A stretch of 64,000 nt of DNA from Epichloe hybrida (Eukaryota; Ascomycota; Sordariomycetes; Hypocreales; Clavicipitaceae): the NCBI GenBank assembly GCA_019022495.1, contig JAFEKR010000011.1, forward strand, positions 744,001-808,000, read 5' to 3'. A program made the position numbers and the translations under genes. The notes below the pieces were generated by a model, which saw only the letters and a program-made list of their open reading frames with translations, made no database searches and was not told the origin of the DNA. Below, piece by piece: positions 33,560 to 44,631 of this stretch (position 1 is the first letter of the stretch; each line of letters starts with the position of its first letter).

Positions 33560-35168
33560 CTAGTAATTCTCCGCGAGCCCGCTCTTCGAGAAGTCCGGAA
33601 CGTCACCATCGCAATTAAAGTCCCGGCTGTACGCCTTGGCCGGCATAATGCCAGCCTTCAAGGCCGCCTCGTAACTCCATAGCGGCGCACTCTCCGTCTT
33701 CCACGTCCAGTACCACCATCCCCAGCCCTTCTCGAAGCTGTGCATCTGGGCCTCTGCAAACATCTGCAGAAACTTCTTGTACGCGTCGCTGTATTGGCTA
33801 GGATCGGCGTTGGCATTGGCGCACGAACAGGATTTGTCCATGGTCGGACACCGAGGCGTCAGGACTTCGGTGCTCTTGTCCCCCGATTTATATGTCCCCT
33901 CCCAGCGATTGCCCCAGCCTACGTTGGTGAGGTGCTTTGCACAATCCGTGTCGGCCTGGGACCATTCTGCAAAGAGCGTTGGTCCGTAGCCCGTCTTGCG
34001 GTCCATGCTTTGCTGGGCTTGCTCCGTCCACCCTGTACATGCGTATTGGATCTTCTTTTGATGCGAGAAGTTGATCTGGTCTTGGTTAAAAATCACGTAC
34101 TGGTGGACATCGAGCACCATGTCGTCGTAGCCCGTCATCAGACCTTGCCAGTTGTCGAGGCCCATGAAGCCGTCGCCGAAGACCACGAGCGCCTTGACGC
34201 CGTTCTTCCGCACAATCTTGTATGCGTCTTCCGTCCACTGAATCACCTCGGCGACCTTCAAGTACGTCATCTTCGGCTCGTTGGCCAACCCGTAGTGGCT
34301 GATGATGTTCTTGTACCGGTCCTGGCCGAAGAACTGCGTGAGCTTGTCGTGGACTTCCAGCGACCTTCTCGCGTTGAGTTGGCCATCCGTTCCGTTCAGC
34401 CATCCTATGGGCCCCATCCTCCCGCTGTGATTCCAGCCATTCTGACTGCCCGGCAAAGCGTGGAGGTCTAGACTGACGCGGAGACCATATTTTCGCGCCC
34501 ATTCGATCCCTCGCAGCAGGTACCGCCAGGACGTCCGGAAAATGTACGCATCACCATCATAGACTTCAACAGCCCAGTACGAGAACGGGATCCGCACATG
34601 ATCCAGCCCGGCCGCGGCTATGTCCCGGAACGTGTCCTCGGTGACAAACGTGGCATAGTGATTCTCCAACGTATCGGCTGCCGACCGTCCGAGATGTTTG
34701 CAAAGATTGTACTCGTCGACGATACCCATTCTGGAGTCGTAATTGAACAATGACGGCGTGATGAAAGGCTCCAGGGAGAGCCATCCTCCGAGATTGACCC
34801 CTCGCGCGGGGCGGCTTCCGTATGAACCCCAGTCCTCGTTCAGCGCCGGCACTTTGTCATTTGCCTTGGTCGAATCGTCCCAGCTGGTGAACAGACCCAT
34901 CACAGGCAGACCTCCCACCATGAGGTCCGTAAAAGTGACATTAAAGTCCGTCGTTGATTTCCAACTCCACGGATCGAGATAGGTATTCTTCCACTGACTC
35001 GGAACCGCGTTGGGGTCTTTACCCTCAAGCGAGGATGACTTGGCCCTGGAGCCGCCATCCGAGCTGTTCTTGCTCACCACAACCGCCACGGCAATGATGA
35101 TGATGAGGATTACGACGGCACCGACTCCTCCCAAGATCCACCCTGTCTCGATTGTTAGCAAGCTGTGG

Positions 35169-35202
<34 letters not shown>

Positions 35203-35717
35203 ACGAGGACACTCGTCAACTTACAGAGCTTCTTCTTGTTGTTTGGTTTCTCATCCTTGGCGTAGCGGTGGTAATCCTCCTTTTCCAACTCATCCCCCCC
35301 CCAGCTGCCGCCTCCTCTTAGTCCAGATCCCCTGACTCGTCCTTCCTCCATAACGGCACCACTCACAACCCGCCTCTTCTTGCTCTTGGCCTGCTTCCTT
35401 GACTTCTGGGGTGTTGAGCGTGGCGTGGCGTCCACCTCGTGGTAATCGCCTCGTTGCCGTTTCCGCCGCTCCTTGTCGGCTCGTTGTTTTCGTCGCTCAT
35501 TTTCTCGATTCAGCTGCGCCAAAGCGCCCGAGGATAAAGTCTTCTGTGATGAGCCATTTGACCTCCTCTCTTGCCTGCTCTCTTCGAAATTCGATGCCGC
35601 TGCCGGCCTTTGTGCACTCGATCGCTTTCTGCTGTGCTGATTTCTCGTCGACTCTCCTTCTCCCTGTCGGTGTCGTCGCCGATGCTTGTCTGGCCGAGTC
35701 GATTCCCGGGGTGCCAT
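33560..35717 (-). CDS. exgD: Membrane-anchored exo-1,3-beta-glucanase, GH5 (ExgD type)
   Basis: The enzyme releases glucose from the ends of cell-wall beta-1,3-glucan. Exons 35717-35225 and 35142-33560 (minus) join T|GTAAGT...GAGACAG|GG, giving 691 aa; a GCTAACA branch site sits just before this acceptor. The alternative acceptor CCACAG would be out of frame. The N-terminal 160 residues are highly basic (KR clusters) and cytosolic. The junction creates the start of a single membrane span, WWILGGVGAVVILIIIIAVA (about 165-187), so this is a type II membrane protein. The GH5 domain follows with GVNLGGWLSLEPFITPSLF, VRIPFSYWAVE, acid/base Glu in GLANEPKM (about 453) and nucleophile Glu in TLFAEWSQ (about 557). 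The intron holds a 28-nt homopolymer. Architecture and length match fungal ExgD. Confidence 0.95.
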
Positions 35718-36371
35718 TATGTCGCCATTCGCTGAAAGGTTCCTTGTCGCTGGAATGCGGGCTCAGACAGACGCACGCACTAGGTAATTCTTGATTTTAA
35801 TCTCCATTGAGTTGTAGTGATGTCTTTGTCAAGGTGCCATGATTTGACCACGATCTTGGTGCGAGGTGCTGTTGGCAGGGCAACGGGTCATTGTGCAGGG
35901 GTCGTCGCGGCAGCTCCGCCAATGCACTGCCAACAAGTGCCGGCACTTTGGCAGGAAGCATATCATCATTATATATCATACAATATCATACAAGCTCACC
36001 ATTGCATGTTCGTCTTGGGCTTCTACTAGCTAGTTTGGAACTTTGGAATGGAGATCAGCGACCCATCTCATCTCGATCGAATTATTCCCCCACCGGTGCC
36101 AACCCCGACTTTACCAGGTGCACATATTGGTCGAGCTGAGCCAGCGACAAAGCGGCTTTATGTACACGCTCGGCATAGCGAACGCGCGAGGCTACTGCCA
36201 GGAATGCCGCAGCAAACCGAGCCAGCTTCACCCACATTGCCCGTACTATGGTCGGTCTCGGATGGTCTCGTTTCTTCCCTTGCTTCATTTCCAATCGACT
36301 TGACAACTTTTTTTATAAATCGCAATCGCGGTTACTGTAGGTAGCACTGCGACGAGATCGAAATCGCCATC
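35718..36371. other. Divergent promoter region, exgD / BCKDHB
   Basis: A 654-bp region between divergent starts. It has an AT-rich TATATCATACAATATCATAC stretch near 35971-35991 and a GTTTTTTATAAATC stretch just upstream of the plus-strand gene. No other gene was seen. Confidence 0.5.
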
Positions 36372-37641
36372 ATGAAGCGTCAGGCTGTTCGTCAGTTACG
36401 GAGAGTGACGCCGTCAAGAAATCAGCTGCCTCTCCAGATCGCACGATGCTATTCACAGCACCCGACGAATGCCAGGCTGAACGTTCCGGTCGATTATTCA
36501 ACCAACCCACTGCTAGCGCACAGCAGCAAGGGGCCCTCTCTGGGAAATTACAACGAGATTCCCCCCGAGGCGCGAAACGGTTCTACCAGGAAGATGAACC
36601 TGTTCCAGGCCATCAATGATGCTCTCGGCATTGCGCTTGCTGAGGACGACTCGGTTCTCATCTTTGGCGAGGATGTCGCTTTCGGAGGAGTCTTTCGCTG
36701 CACTATGAAGTTGGCTGAGACGCACGGCGGCGACAGAGTATTCAACACACCGTTGTCGGAACAGGGAATCATGGGGTTTGGCATTGGCTTGGCAGCACAA
36801 GGCATGCGACCAGTCGCCGAGATCCAGTTCGCCGACTACGTGTTCCCCGCCTTTGATCAGATCGTCAACGAGGGAGCGAAGCTGCGATATCGCGAAGGAG
36901 CTACTGGTGTTCACGCTGGCTCATTGACTGTACGTATGCCCTGTGGCGGCGTTGGCCACGGAGGATTGTACCACTCTCAATCCCCAGAGTCTCTATTCAC
37001 GCACATTCCCGGATTCCGTGTCATTATGCCCCGATCGCCAATCCAGGCAAAAGGCCTGTTACTATCAGCCATCCGAAGCAACGACCCGTGCATCTTCATG
37101 GAGCCCAAGATTCTCTATCGAGCGGCAGTGGAGCAAGTTCCTGAAGCCTCTTATGGATTGCCTTTATCCAAAGCCGAGGTGGTCAAAGAAGGCAAGGACG
37201 TCACCGTTATCTCGTATGGCCAGCCCATGTATACTTGTTTAAGCGCAATCCAGCGCGCCGAGGAAGACTTGGGCGTCTCGTGCGAGCTCATCGACCTGAG
37301 AACACTGTACCCATGGGATAAGGAGACAGTTTTTGCGAGTGTCAGGAAGACAGGTCGGGTCCTCGTCGTCCACGAGGCCATGGTCAACGCTGGCATTGGT
37401 GCGGAGGTGGCTGCTGCTATTCAGGAAGACCCTCAGACCTTTGTTCGACTGGAAGCTCCTGTGGCAAGAGTCGCAGGCTGGAGCATTCACAGCGCCTTGC
37501 TGTTTGAGAGGTTCAATATCCCTGACGTCGCACGTAAGTTGAAAAGAAGAAAAGACCATGGACACGACCCCCTCATGCATTAAGTTGCTAATTACTCTGT
37601 TAGGCGTTTACGAAAACATCAAGAAGAGCTTGAGTTACTGA
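36372..37641 (+). CDS. 2-oxoisovalerate dehydrogenase (BCKDH) E1 subunit beta, mitochondrial
   Basis: This is the beta subunit of the branched-chain alpha-keto acid decarboxylase, which degrades Leu, Ile and Val. Exons 36372-37533 and 37604-37641 join C|GTAAGT...TTAG|GC for 399 aa. A basic presequence ([20 protein letters not shown]) precedes the transketolase-like pyrimidine-binding domain: [51 protein letters not shown] and [15 protein letters not shown], which are BCKDH-type rather than PDH-type signatures. The [12 protein letters not shown] loop and the C-terminal domain with [11 protein letters not shown] and VVHEA follow. The last exon encodes only the final 13 codons including the stop ([11 protein letters not shown]). 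The usual length is conserved. Confidence 0.96.
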
Positions 37642-38093
37642 GAGAAAATTATGTCAAAAATAATATAAAACAGACGATGAAATCACGAAGACCGTTGATT
37701 GTACATTGAGCATGGCCGGTGCGGCGGTTCGTTCTCCAAGTAGATAGAAATCATTGAAACGAATTTTCTTGCCAAAAACGCAGGGCCCCGATATCGAAGA
37801 GCTGAAATTGTGGTTGATTAAATGTGAAATGTGAAATGGATGTTCGCCAAGTCAACGGTGTCTGTCTGTTTGTCCCGCAAGGTACGCGGGGTGTCGCTGC
37901 ATTTAATGCGGCACAACAAGTACTGTGCATGCCCCTCCTTCAACGTCGTGTTCCGCCCCGCCTCGAACCTCGACCCCGACCCGCGTGGCTGTGCTGGGCC
38001 TCCTGCATCATCGGCATCACATCGACAGATCTTCACTCGCAGACCAGTAACCGTAAGACTATATACAACGTCTCCGGACCTACGACTCGCATC
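37642..38093. other. Intergenic, BCKDHB 3' / CAP1 5'
   Basis: A short same-strand gap. The half nearest CAP1 is C-rich. No gene was seen. Confidence 0.4.
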
Positions 38094-39315
38094 ATGTCAC
38101 ACATCGAGACTGTCTCCAGCTTCGTGGAGGGAGCCCCTCCAGGAGAGGTGAGTCTCCAGACCAGCTCCATAAGCTCTTGCCTGAAGCTAACGAATTGTCG
38201 CAAGCTCGCCGATGTTATTGCCGGTACGGTTCAGTCGCAACACAACCCTGGGGAAACAAACCAAGTCATGGCTCATACTGATTTTCGCAGATATCAAAGC
38301 CTTGACCGCGTCTACCCCTAACGTCGTTTCCGCGCTCACACCAGCTTTCGAGAGATACAATGAGGAGCAGCTAGCTACGGTGAAGCTGCCTGGTAGCAGC
38401 CAACCGGTGAGACGGCCCTTGCAGATGGCTGCGCCCCAGGTCGTAAGGCCGTGAATTAACCTCTACCTTTCTACAATCCACTAGGTACTCGTCAGCACAC
38501 ACAATTCTCTCGGAGACGGACGATATTACGATGTTGAGAGCTCATCGAGCTTTGCTTTCGATCACAGCACGCAGGCATGTTTGGACGCGAGTAAGTGATC
38601 AGGGAATGGCGGCGGACTGACCGTGAAGCAGAAAGCTAGCTCTGTGCAGAGCCACGTCATTGAAGGTCCTCAAGCCGATTTGGTGTAAGTAGTATTCGAG
38701 AAATTCGATCACTGGCTTGCACTAGCTTGATGGTCTGGGATCACTGACCACAAGGCTAGAAAATCAACGTTGAAGAGCCTCGGGGCCTATGTCAAGGAGC
38801 ACTTTGCCAACGCTGCTTTCGGAGTGTATCCCATTGAATCGGATGCCAAAATTGCTGTTGCCATCGTGGCAAATAAATACAGTCCCAACAACTTCTGGTA
38901 GAAGCGCACCGCCGTGTACATGTATACTGGCGAGAATTCTGCTGTGGCTAACACTTCTACTCGTAGGAACGGGCGATGGCGATCATTATACGTTTTCGAC
39001 CCAGCTTCTGGAAGCCTGGAGGGATCTATCAAGGTCGACGTGCACTATTACGAAGACGGCAACGTCCGCCTGCTCACGAACAAGCCCGTCACTACGTCGA
39101 TTCCGTCGGGGACTGGGGCCGGAATTGCCAAGGAGATCTCCGCCAGCGAGAAGAAGTACCAGGAAGAACTGAACAGGAGCTTCGTTAAGCTGAGCGAAGG
39201 TGCGTTCAAGGGCCTGCGAAGGCAGCTGCCCGTAACAAGACAGAAGATTGAGTGGGACAAGGTGACGAGTTACAGGCTGGGACAAGATATTGGCGGCGGT
39301 AGCTCTAAACGGTAA
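38094..39315 (+). CDS. CAP1: F-actin-capping protein subunit alpha
   Basis: The alpha subunit of the heterodimer that caps actin filament barbed ends at cortical patches. The seven-exon model is 38094-38147, 38205-38223, 38291-38406, 38485-38574, 38632-38684, 38760-38897 and 38967-39315, for 272 aa. Exon 2 is a 19-nt micro-exon (LADVIA). Exon 4 is taken to end CAG|GCATGT, a GC-AG intron, giving the smooth STQKASSVQSHVIEG. A GT alternative (38590 donor, 38636 acceptor) adds four residues and also closes in phase. Family segments include SFVEGAPPGELADVI, SLGDGRYYDVESS, YSPNNFWNGRWRSLYVFDP, IKVDVHYYEDGNVRLLTNK and the C-terminal ALRRQLP-like tentacle region (FKGLRRQLPVTRQKIEWDKV). The beta subunit is not in the window. 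Confidence 0.93.
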
Positions 39316-40416
39316 ATGGATGGGCTGTGGACCGATACAGTGCATGGAGGTGCTTGGGCAAGTCTACAATAGATGCGGCTGAAGATGGAAGCCCCCAAGT
39401 TCGGATTTCTCAAGTGAAGGGTTCATGAACTATATGTTTTTAACGCTCGTGATTGATGGGTTTGGGGGTGTTGATGGGGTGGGGGCCAGAGACCCGGCCC
39501 GAGCTTCGGGATTCGGTAAGAGACCTCGGGATGATGTTGTTCATCATGTGCCAGATCATCACGCCGCGCCCACACCATCTTTCAGGTCCGTTTGCCCCAG
39601 GCTGAGGAGTCTGATACATACATACAACATGGAGGGAAACGGGGAGGGGTCATGCAAAAGAGTTCAGACTAGAGACTGCTGTGAGGGCAAGTCAAGACGT
39701 GATGGCCAGTTCACTAGACCATCTACCATCTACCGTCTATCAATAATCATCATTCTCCAACTTCCGCTGGGGCAAATCAGAGTGTGTCTCACAAAACAAC
39801 TTCGGAAGGATGAGTGGGGTCTAGTCGGAAACACGGCAAGAGAAAGGTTGTGTGTAATACGGAGTATGCGCCTTGTGCCTGAGCGTGTAAAAGCCGTTTC
39901 TCATTCACTCCGTATTACTCCGTAATTATCGGTAATCTCTTGGGGCGGGGAGAGAAGAGATGCCAACGTGGCGAATCAGCCTTGTTGAACAGTAATGTTG
40001 TGTCTTCTCATTGGTTCATCTGGTCATCCACGGACCCGCCCGATTGAGCAAAAACGCAAGCACTGTCAAATACAGGCGACTTGGCCCCATGCTACAGGTC
40101 ATGACTGCCTCCGTTTAGGCCTTCGAGCCCACTAATCCCACCTGCTAAGGCTCAGCAGAACGCGTACGGAGGACCCTGGCAACTCCGAACAAAAATTGCC
40201 TTGTGCTCCTGGACTCCCGATGGCTTCTCCCGTCTTCCGTCCACATCGTCACATTTCCCTTGTTCGATTCGTACTCCGCTTTCTTCACCGAATCCTTTGG
40301 AACTCGCCCTTGTTGCGCGCGCCTGGTGTTTTGTCATTTCTCGTTGCCTGTCAGGAACTTTTCTCTCTCGAGATCCCAACTCGCCTTCTCTCACGCACAA
40401 CCCATCGCCGCCCACC
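39316..40416. other. Intergenic, CAP1 3' / cytochrome b5 5'
   Basis: It contains TACGGAGTA at 39858-39866 and ACTCCGTATTACTCCGTA at 39907-39924, and a CT-rich leader just before the cytochrome b5 start. The frame at 39425-39925 has no protein character. Confidence 0.5.
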
Positions 40417-41179
40417 ATGTCTTCCACCCTCGAGCTTACCTACCAAGATGTCGCCGAGCACAACACAAAAAAGGACATCTATGTCGTGATCCACGACAAG
40501 ACCTACGACTGCGCTCAGTTCATCGATGAGCACCCGTACGTTGATACTGTCCTGCTTCGGAGACTTTTCCCCTTGCTCCGTCGTCCGCTCCGGCCCCTAT
40601 TCCCGTTGACAGCACTCCGCTCCTCATACAAGGTCAGACCTGGAGCTTGTGTGCAGAGGGCGGAGGATAGATGGCGATCAGGGCGGATGATCAGATGGTT
40701 TCGCGTTTCTGTCTTTCGTGCAATGCTAACAGTCTTGCCACAGTGGTGGTGAGGAGGTTCTGCTCGATTGTGCTGGTCAGGACGCCACCGAGGCTTTCGA
40801 GGATGTCGGTCACAGCGACGAGGCCCGCGAGACCCTGGACAAGCTTCAGGTTGGTGTCCTGAAGCGACAGGTGAGTGAGCCAGGTTTTTTTTTTTTTTTT
40901 TTTTTCCTTTTCAAAAATCAATTCCCCTCCGCAGTAGGATCGACACTGGAATGAAAGAAACATGAGAAACAAATCGTTAACAAGATCCCATCTCCACAGC
41001 CCGGTGACCCTACTCCCAAGGCCTCCGCACACGTTGCCTCCGGCTCGTCCTCCAGTAACAGCGATAGTACTGGTCTCGGTATCGGCGTCTACTTTATTCT
41101 GCTCGTTGGCGGTGCCCTAGGCTACTTCGCCTTCCAGTACATGGCCAAGGAAGAGCAGGCTAAAACTGGTGCCGCTTAA
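40417..41179 (+). CDS. Cytochrome b5, tail-anchored microsomal
   Basis: An ER haemoprotein that passes electrons to fatty-acid desaturases, hydroxylases and some P450s. Exons 40417-40535, 40744-40870 and 41000-41179 join CC|GTACGT...CACAG|T and CAG|GTGAGT...CACAG|CCC for 141 aa. The haem-binding core has His39 in the HPGG motif, rebuilt across intron 1, and His63 in VGHSDEAR, with [20 protein letters not shown] at the start. A Ser-rich linker leads to one C-terminal membrane span ([20 protein letters not shown]) and a short KEEQ-containing tail, the tail-anchor layout. Intron 1 is 208 nt; intron 2 contains a 20-nt T run. Confidence 0.96.
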
Positions 41180-42104
41180 GTTCTGCGACAAGCTATTGCG
41201 ACCACAATTTTATTCTTGTACCGAAGGCAACTTGCGCCACCAAAGATGGCGCGGGCGCGACGGAGAGGTGAGGTGAGGATAGGATAGGGGTGCATTGATA
41301 TGCAATGCGTTGGATCATTTAATGAGCGGCGGGTGTGGGCAAGGGGGGCAACGTACCGTCAGGGCGAAGGTCAAGACGATTGATCTGACTCAAGGTCGGA
41401 GCCGAAGCCGATACTGGGACTACATGGACCTTTTGGTCTCCCAGCATTTTTGTCTTCTTTTTTACAAGCTGGGAATTGTTTCCTGGATGGGGGTGGGTGG
41501 AGGGTTTCAATGTTAGACTGTCCACGAGACATGTAGCCTCTATAGATAGATAGAAGCTTTTTTTTTTTGTAATGAATTCCGAGTACTACATTTCCCCCTT
41601 GTCCGTGACATTGATCAAGGTTGACGATAATTAAGATCAGACAGTAGGTGGTCAGTGACGGAGTCACCGATGCCAGCAGTGACTGATTGCTGACAGCACT
41701 CACCAATCTGCTGGTACCGGGGCCTGATAATAGCACATGGTTAATCACATGACTGTTGAACGCAGTCAAGGATCTGCGCAGTCAGCGATTTGTCGAAAGT
41801 GATTTTACTCTGGTGCATGTGCGGCAAAGTGCGCCCCGTCACAACCGACCAATCATAGCCGCGCATGTCCCCAGTGACAGATGACAGATGACAGAAGGTC
41901 GAACCTTCAAACCGGCAGCATCGCCAGCCTCGGAGCCGGGCACCCTCTCCCTTTCCCTCTCTTTTCTTCCCTCCCCCAAGGGCATCCATCTCTCTCCGCC
42001 AATCCAAACAACAACCACTCACTCGCTCTCTTCTCCGCTTCTCCGCTTCTCCGACAGCGCTCATCACCAACGAAACGGGGAGCGGGGGAAAAATCGTCGC
42101 AGCC
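41180..42104. other. Intergenic, cytochrome b5 3' / TFIIE-beta 5'
   Basis: It contains a T9 run at 41560-41568 and, before the TFIIE start, a CT-rich leader (41940-42060) with CTTCTCCG repeats. No gene was seen. Confidence 0.4.
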
Positions 42105-43010
42105 ATGTCGTCGTACCTGGAGAAACAGTCATCGGCCTTCCGAGGCACGCTCGCCTCGGCGGCAGCCAAGCTCTCCAACCCGAGCAGCACATCCGCCGGC
42201 AAAGCAACCTCGCTGGCGCCGCCGTCGCCCTCCCCCTCGGCCGCCTCGGACAGCACCACGCCGACGGCCAAGCGGAAGCGCGACATGGTGCCCGACGTGC
42301 CCTTTTCGCAGCCGCAGCTGACGGGGTACGGAGCCGAGGTCAAGACGCAGATGGCATTTGCGGTAGAGTACCTCAAGAAGAAGGGCGAGCAGAAGACCAT
42401 GACGGACATCATCGACCACCTCAGCCTACGGGGCTACTCGGAGGAGCACAAGCGCGAGCTGGCGGAAGGGCTGAGAGGCCACCCGCGCGTCGACTGGAGG
42501 CCGGACGGGGCGCCGGGCGAGCAGACGTGGAGGGCGGGCGCGTACACGTACCGCCCCGTCATCCGGGGCGTCAAGGACGGCACCTCGCTGCTTGCGTACC
42601 TGCAGCGCAAGACGGACGCGTCGGGCGTGTCGGTCAAGGACCTCAAGGACGGGTGGCCCGACTGCGAAGACGCCCTCTCCTCCCTGGAGAAGCAGCGCAA
42701 GATCCTCGTCGTCCGCACGAAAAAGGACAACTTCCCCCGCTACGTCTGGGCCGACGATTCGTCGCTGCACCACGCCGTGCAGCCAGAGTTCCAGGTCATG
42801 TGGCATCGCGTCCCCATCCCCAGCGTCGAGGACATGCATCGGAAGCTCGTCAACGTTGGGCAGAAGCCTACGAGTGAGGACCCCCTCAAGATCCAGCAGG
42901 CGGCCAACAAGCCCAAGACTCAGAAGAAGAGGGCGAGTAAGAGGGGCGGCAAGGCTACCAATGTCCATATGGCGCATCTGTTGCAGGACTTTAGCCACAT
43001 TCGGAGATGA
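42105..43010 (+). CDS. TFA2: Transcription initiation factor IIE subunit beta
   Basis: TFIIE-beta joins TFIIE-alpha to recruit and regulate TFIIH at RNA polymerase II promoters. It is a single uninterrupted exon of 301 aa. The N-terminus is Ser/Ala/Pro-rich (about 75 residues). Two tandem winged-helix segments follow: AVEYLKKKGEQKTMTDIIDH to the wing, and LLAYLQRKTDASGVSVKDLK through RKILVVRTKKDNFPRYVW. The C-terminal tail is Lys/Arg-rich (KTQKKRASKRGGKA), ending HMAHLLQDFSHIRR, a characteristic TFIIE-beta end. GC content is high with C/G third positions; long antisense and alternative-frame ORFs over this gene are shadows of that bias. Confidence 0.94.
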   Translation: MSSYLEKQSSAFRGTLASAAAKLSNPSSTSAGKATSLAPPSPSPSAASDSTTPTAKRKRDMVPDVPFSQPQLTGYGAEVKTQMAFAVEYLKKKGEQKTMTDIIDHLSLRGYSEEHKRELAEGLRGHPRVDWRPDGAPGEQTWRAGAYTYRPVIRGVKDGTSLLAYLQRKTDASGVSVKDLKDGWPDCEDALSSLEKQRKILVVRTKKDNFPRYVWADDSSLHHAVQPEFQVMWHRVPIPSVEDMHRKLVNVGQKPTSEDPLKIQQAANKPKTQKKRASKRGGKATNVHMAHLLQDFSHIRR

Positions 43011-43678
43011 CTTGATTGGGGGGGGGGGGGATGGTGTTGGCGTATTCGAGACGGAAACAGCGGATATTCAGGGGGCACAGTGGGAGTTTAGATGTGTGTT
43101 TTTCTTTGGGGGGGGTTTCTTTGCTGCTCTCCTCCTTTCTTCGCTGTTACAATTCGGGGGCGAATTTTTTTTTTTTTTTTCATAAATCGGCTGGCGTTGC
43201 AAAACCACCTCGAAGATGACAGAGAAGAAGTTCAAGGGGAGAAGACAAAATAGCATTCATGGCGTTTGGGAACCCGCGACAATTGAACGCTCGCTGACCG
43301 CGGTAGAGCATGTCTAAATTCTTTTTTTTTTTTTTTTCCTTTCCCTGTACTGAGCCAGACATATTTACGTAAAATCGGAATACTTCCCAGAGATGAAGAT
43401 ATATCACGGGGTTTTCGTGATCGTTCAACAGACGCTCGTGTGCTCGGCTCATTCTGACAAGACAAGGATGGTACGAAGAATGTGAACAATTTCCCCGTTC
43501 CCCGCGTTCATCCCATGCTAAACAAGAGGATTGAGAAGAAGAAAAATTTTATTCTGTGCCCCCCCCCCCCCACCCCATGGTATCAATCATTACCGCACGT
43601 CAATGTCATCATCGCTCATAGACCTGGACTCTTCTCTCTCTCTCTCTCTCTCTCGCAACAAAGCCGAAGGGGTTCCCT
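43011..43678. other. Convergent 3' region
   Basis: It contains G10 right after the TFIIE stop (43018-43030), T runs at 43166-43180 and 43322-43337, C12 near 43560 and a (TC)n run at about 43631-43654. No gene was seen. Confidence 0.5.
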
Positions 43679-44529
43679 TCATAGCACGCTGTTCCTGCTG
43701 ACATTCAGCAGCCCCGCATTCTCTTTCCATATCCTGTCGAACAAGGTCTCGAAAACCTCCTTCTCCTGGTACCCGCCCACCTTGTATCTGCCCATGACGG
43801 TGACGCACGGCACCGCCTCGACGCCCTTCTCCTCGACGGCCTCCTCGACCTGGTCGTCCACGAAGCGGGTGTAGAGGCCGTTGCGAAGATCGAGGCGCAC
43901 GACGTCGGCCGGAAGCGCGGCTTCCTCGCTCCCCAGGCTCACGAGGAAGTCCTCGTCGGATATGTCCTTGCCGAGGAGGAAGTGTCCCCGGAACAGCGCC
44001 TCCACCACGCGAGCCTGGGCTGCCGGCCCACGGCGCCGAAGGGTGTTGGCGATCAAGACCTGCGAGGCGCGGGAGGGTCCCGTCACGCCCGCCATGGAGA
44101 ACTCGAGACCGTACTGTGCGCCGGCGGCACGCACGCGGTCCAGGTGGACTTGGAACTTTCCGCGCCCGCCGGACCATTCGTCGTACAAGGCCGTCTTGTC
44201 ACATTCTGGAGGGCGGTTTCCCCCAAACCGAGTTAGCTTTTTTTTTTTCCGTGACAAAACGCACACAAAGGTGGCCCGGGAAGCAATGGGATGGGATGGA
44301 AGGCCAGGCAGGCAGGCAGGCAGGCAGGCTTACTCGTCTTGAAGAGCGGGTTGAGACAGAATGACCGCCAGATTATCTCAAACTCAACCTCTGGATGCTG
44401 TGCCTCGAAGCTTCTGACGGCCATCTCGAGACTATGTTTCTGGACCCAGCACCACGTACAGAGAGCATCTGAGAAGATTTCGATGGGTACCAGCAGCCGT
44501 TGGGGCACTGCTCGAGCCGAGGGTAGCAT
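43679..44529 (-). CDS. DsbA-family oxidoreductase, FrnE-like
   Basis: Exons 44529-44334 and 44205-43679 (minus) join A|GTAAGC...TCCAG|AA for 240 aa. The fold is a thioredoxin with helical insertion. The redox motif is C24-T-W-C27 right after the first strand (VPIEIFSDALCTWCWVQKH), in the place where FrnE and 2-hydroxychromene isomerase-like proteins carry CPWC. VEFEIIWRSFCLNPLF is strand 3. The cis-Pro loop is VEAVPCVTVMGRYKVGGYQ, with Pro before Cys-Val-Thr. There is no signal peptide, so it is presumably cytosolic. The substrate is unknown; relatives occur near polyketide pathways, but no such cluster is present here. The intron carries a (GGCA)n array. An in-frame extension to 44598 consists of CA-repeat codons and is not used. 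Confidence 0.88.
44318..44330. repeat. (GGCA)n array inside an intron
   Basis: About six GGCA units extend over roughly 44305-44330, near the donor of the FrnE-like gene intron. Confidence 0.8.
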
Positions 44530-44577
44530 TTTGACTGATGAAAGCCCTCCAAGTAATCGGGGCTTACATCCAGTGTC

Positions 44578-44587
44578 AACACACACA

Positions 44588-44629
<42 letters not shown>
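44578..44629. repeat. (CA)n followed by 29-nt A run
   Basis: About eleven CA units run straight into the A homopolymer, upstream of the FrnE-like gene. Confidence 0.9.

Positions 44630-44631
<2 letters not shown>

Noticed and set aside
35142..35161. Alternative first acceptor CCACAG and Met start in exgD
   Set aside because: It is out of frame with exon 1 and leads to a stop; the GAGACAG acceptor closes the phase and has a CTAAC branch site.
41888..42877. 329-codon plus-strand frame overlapping TFIIE-beta
   Set aside because: It lies in another frame of the TFIIE-beta exon and is Arg/Ala/Gly-rich; the TFIIE-beta frame has clear family sequence.
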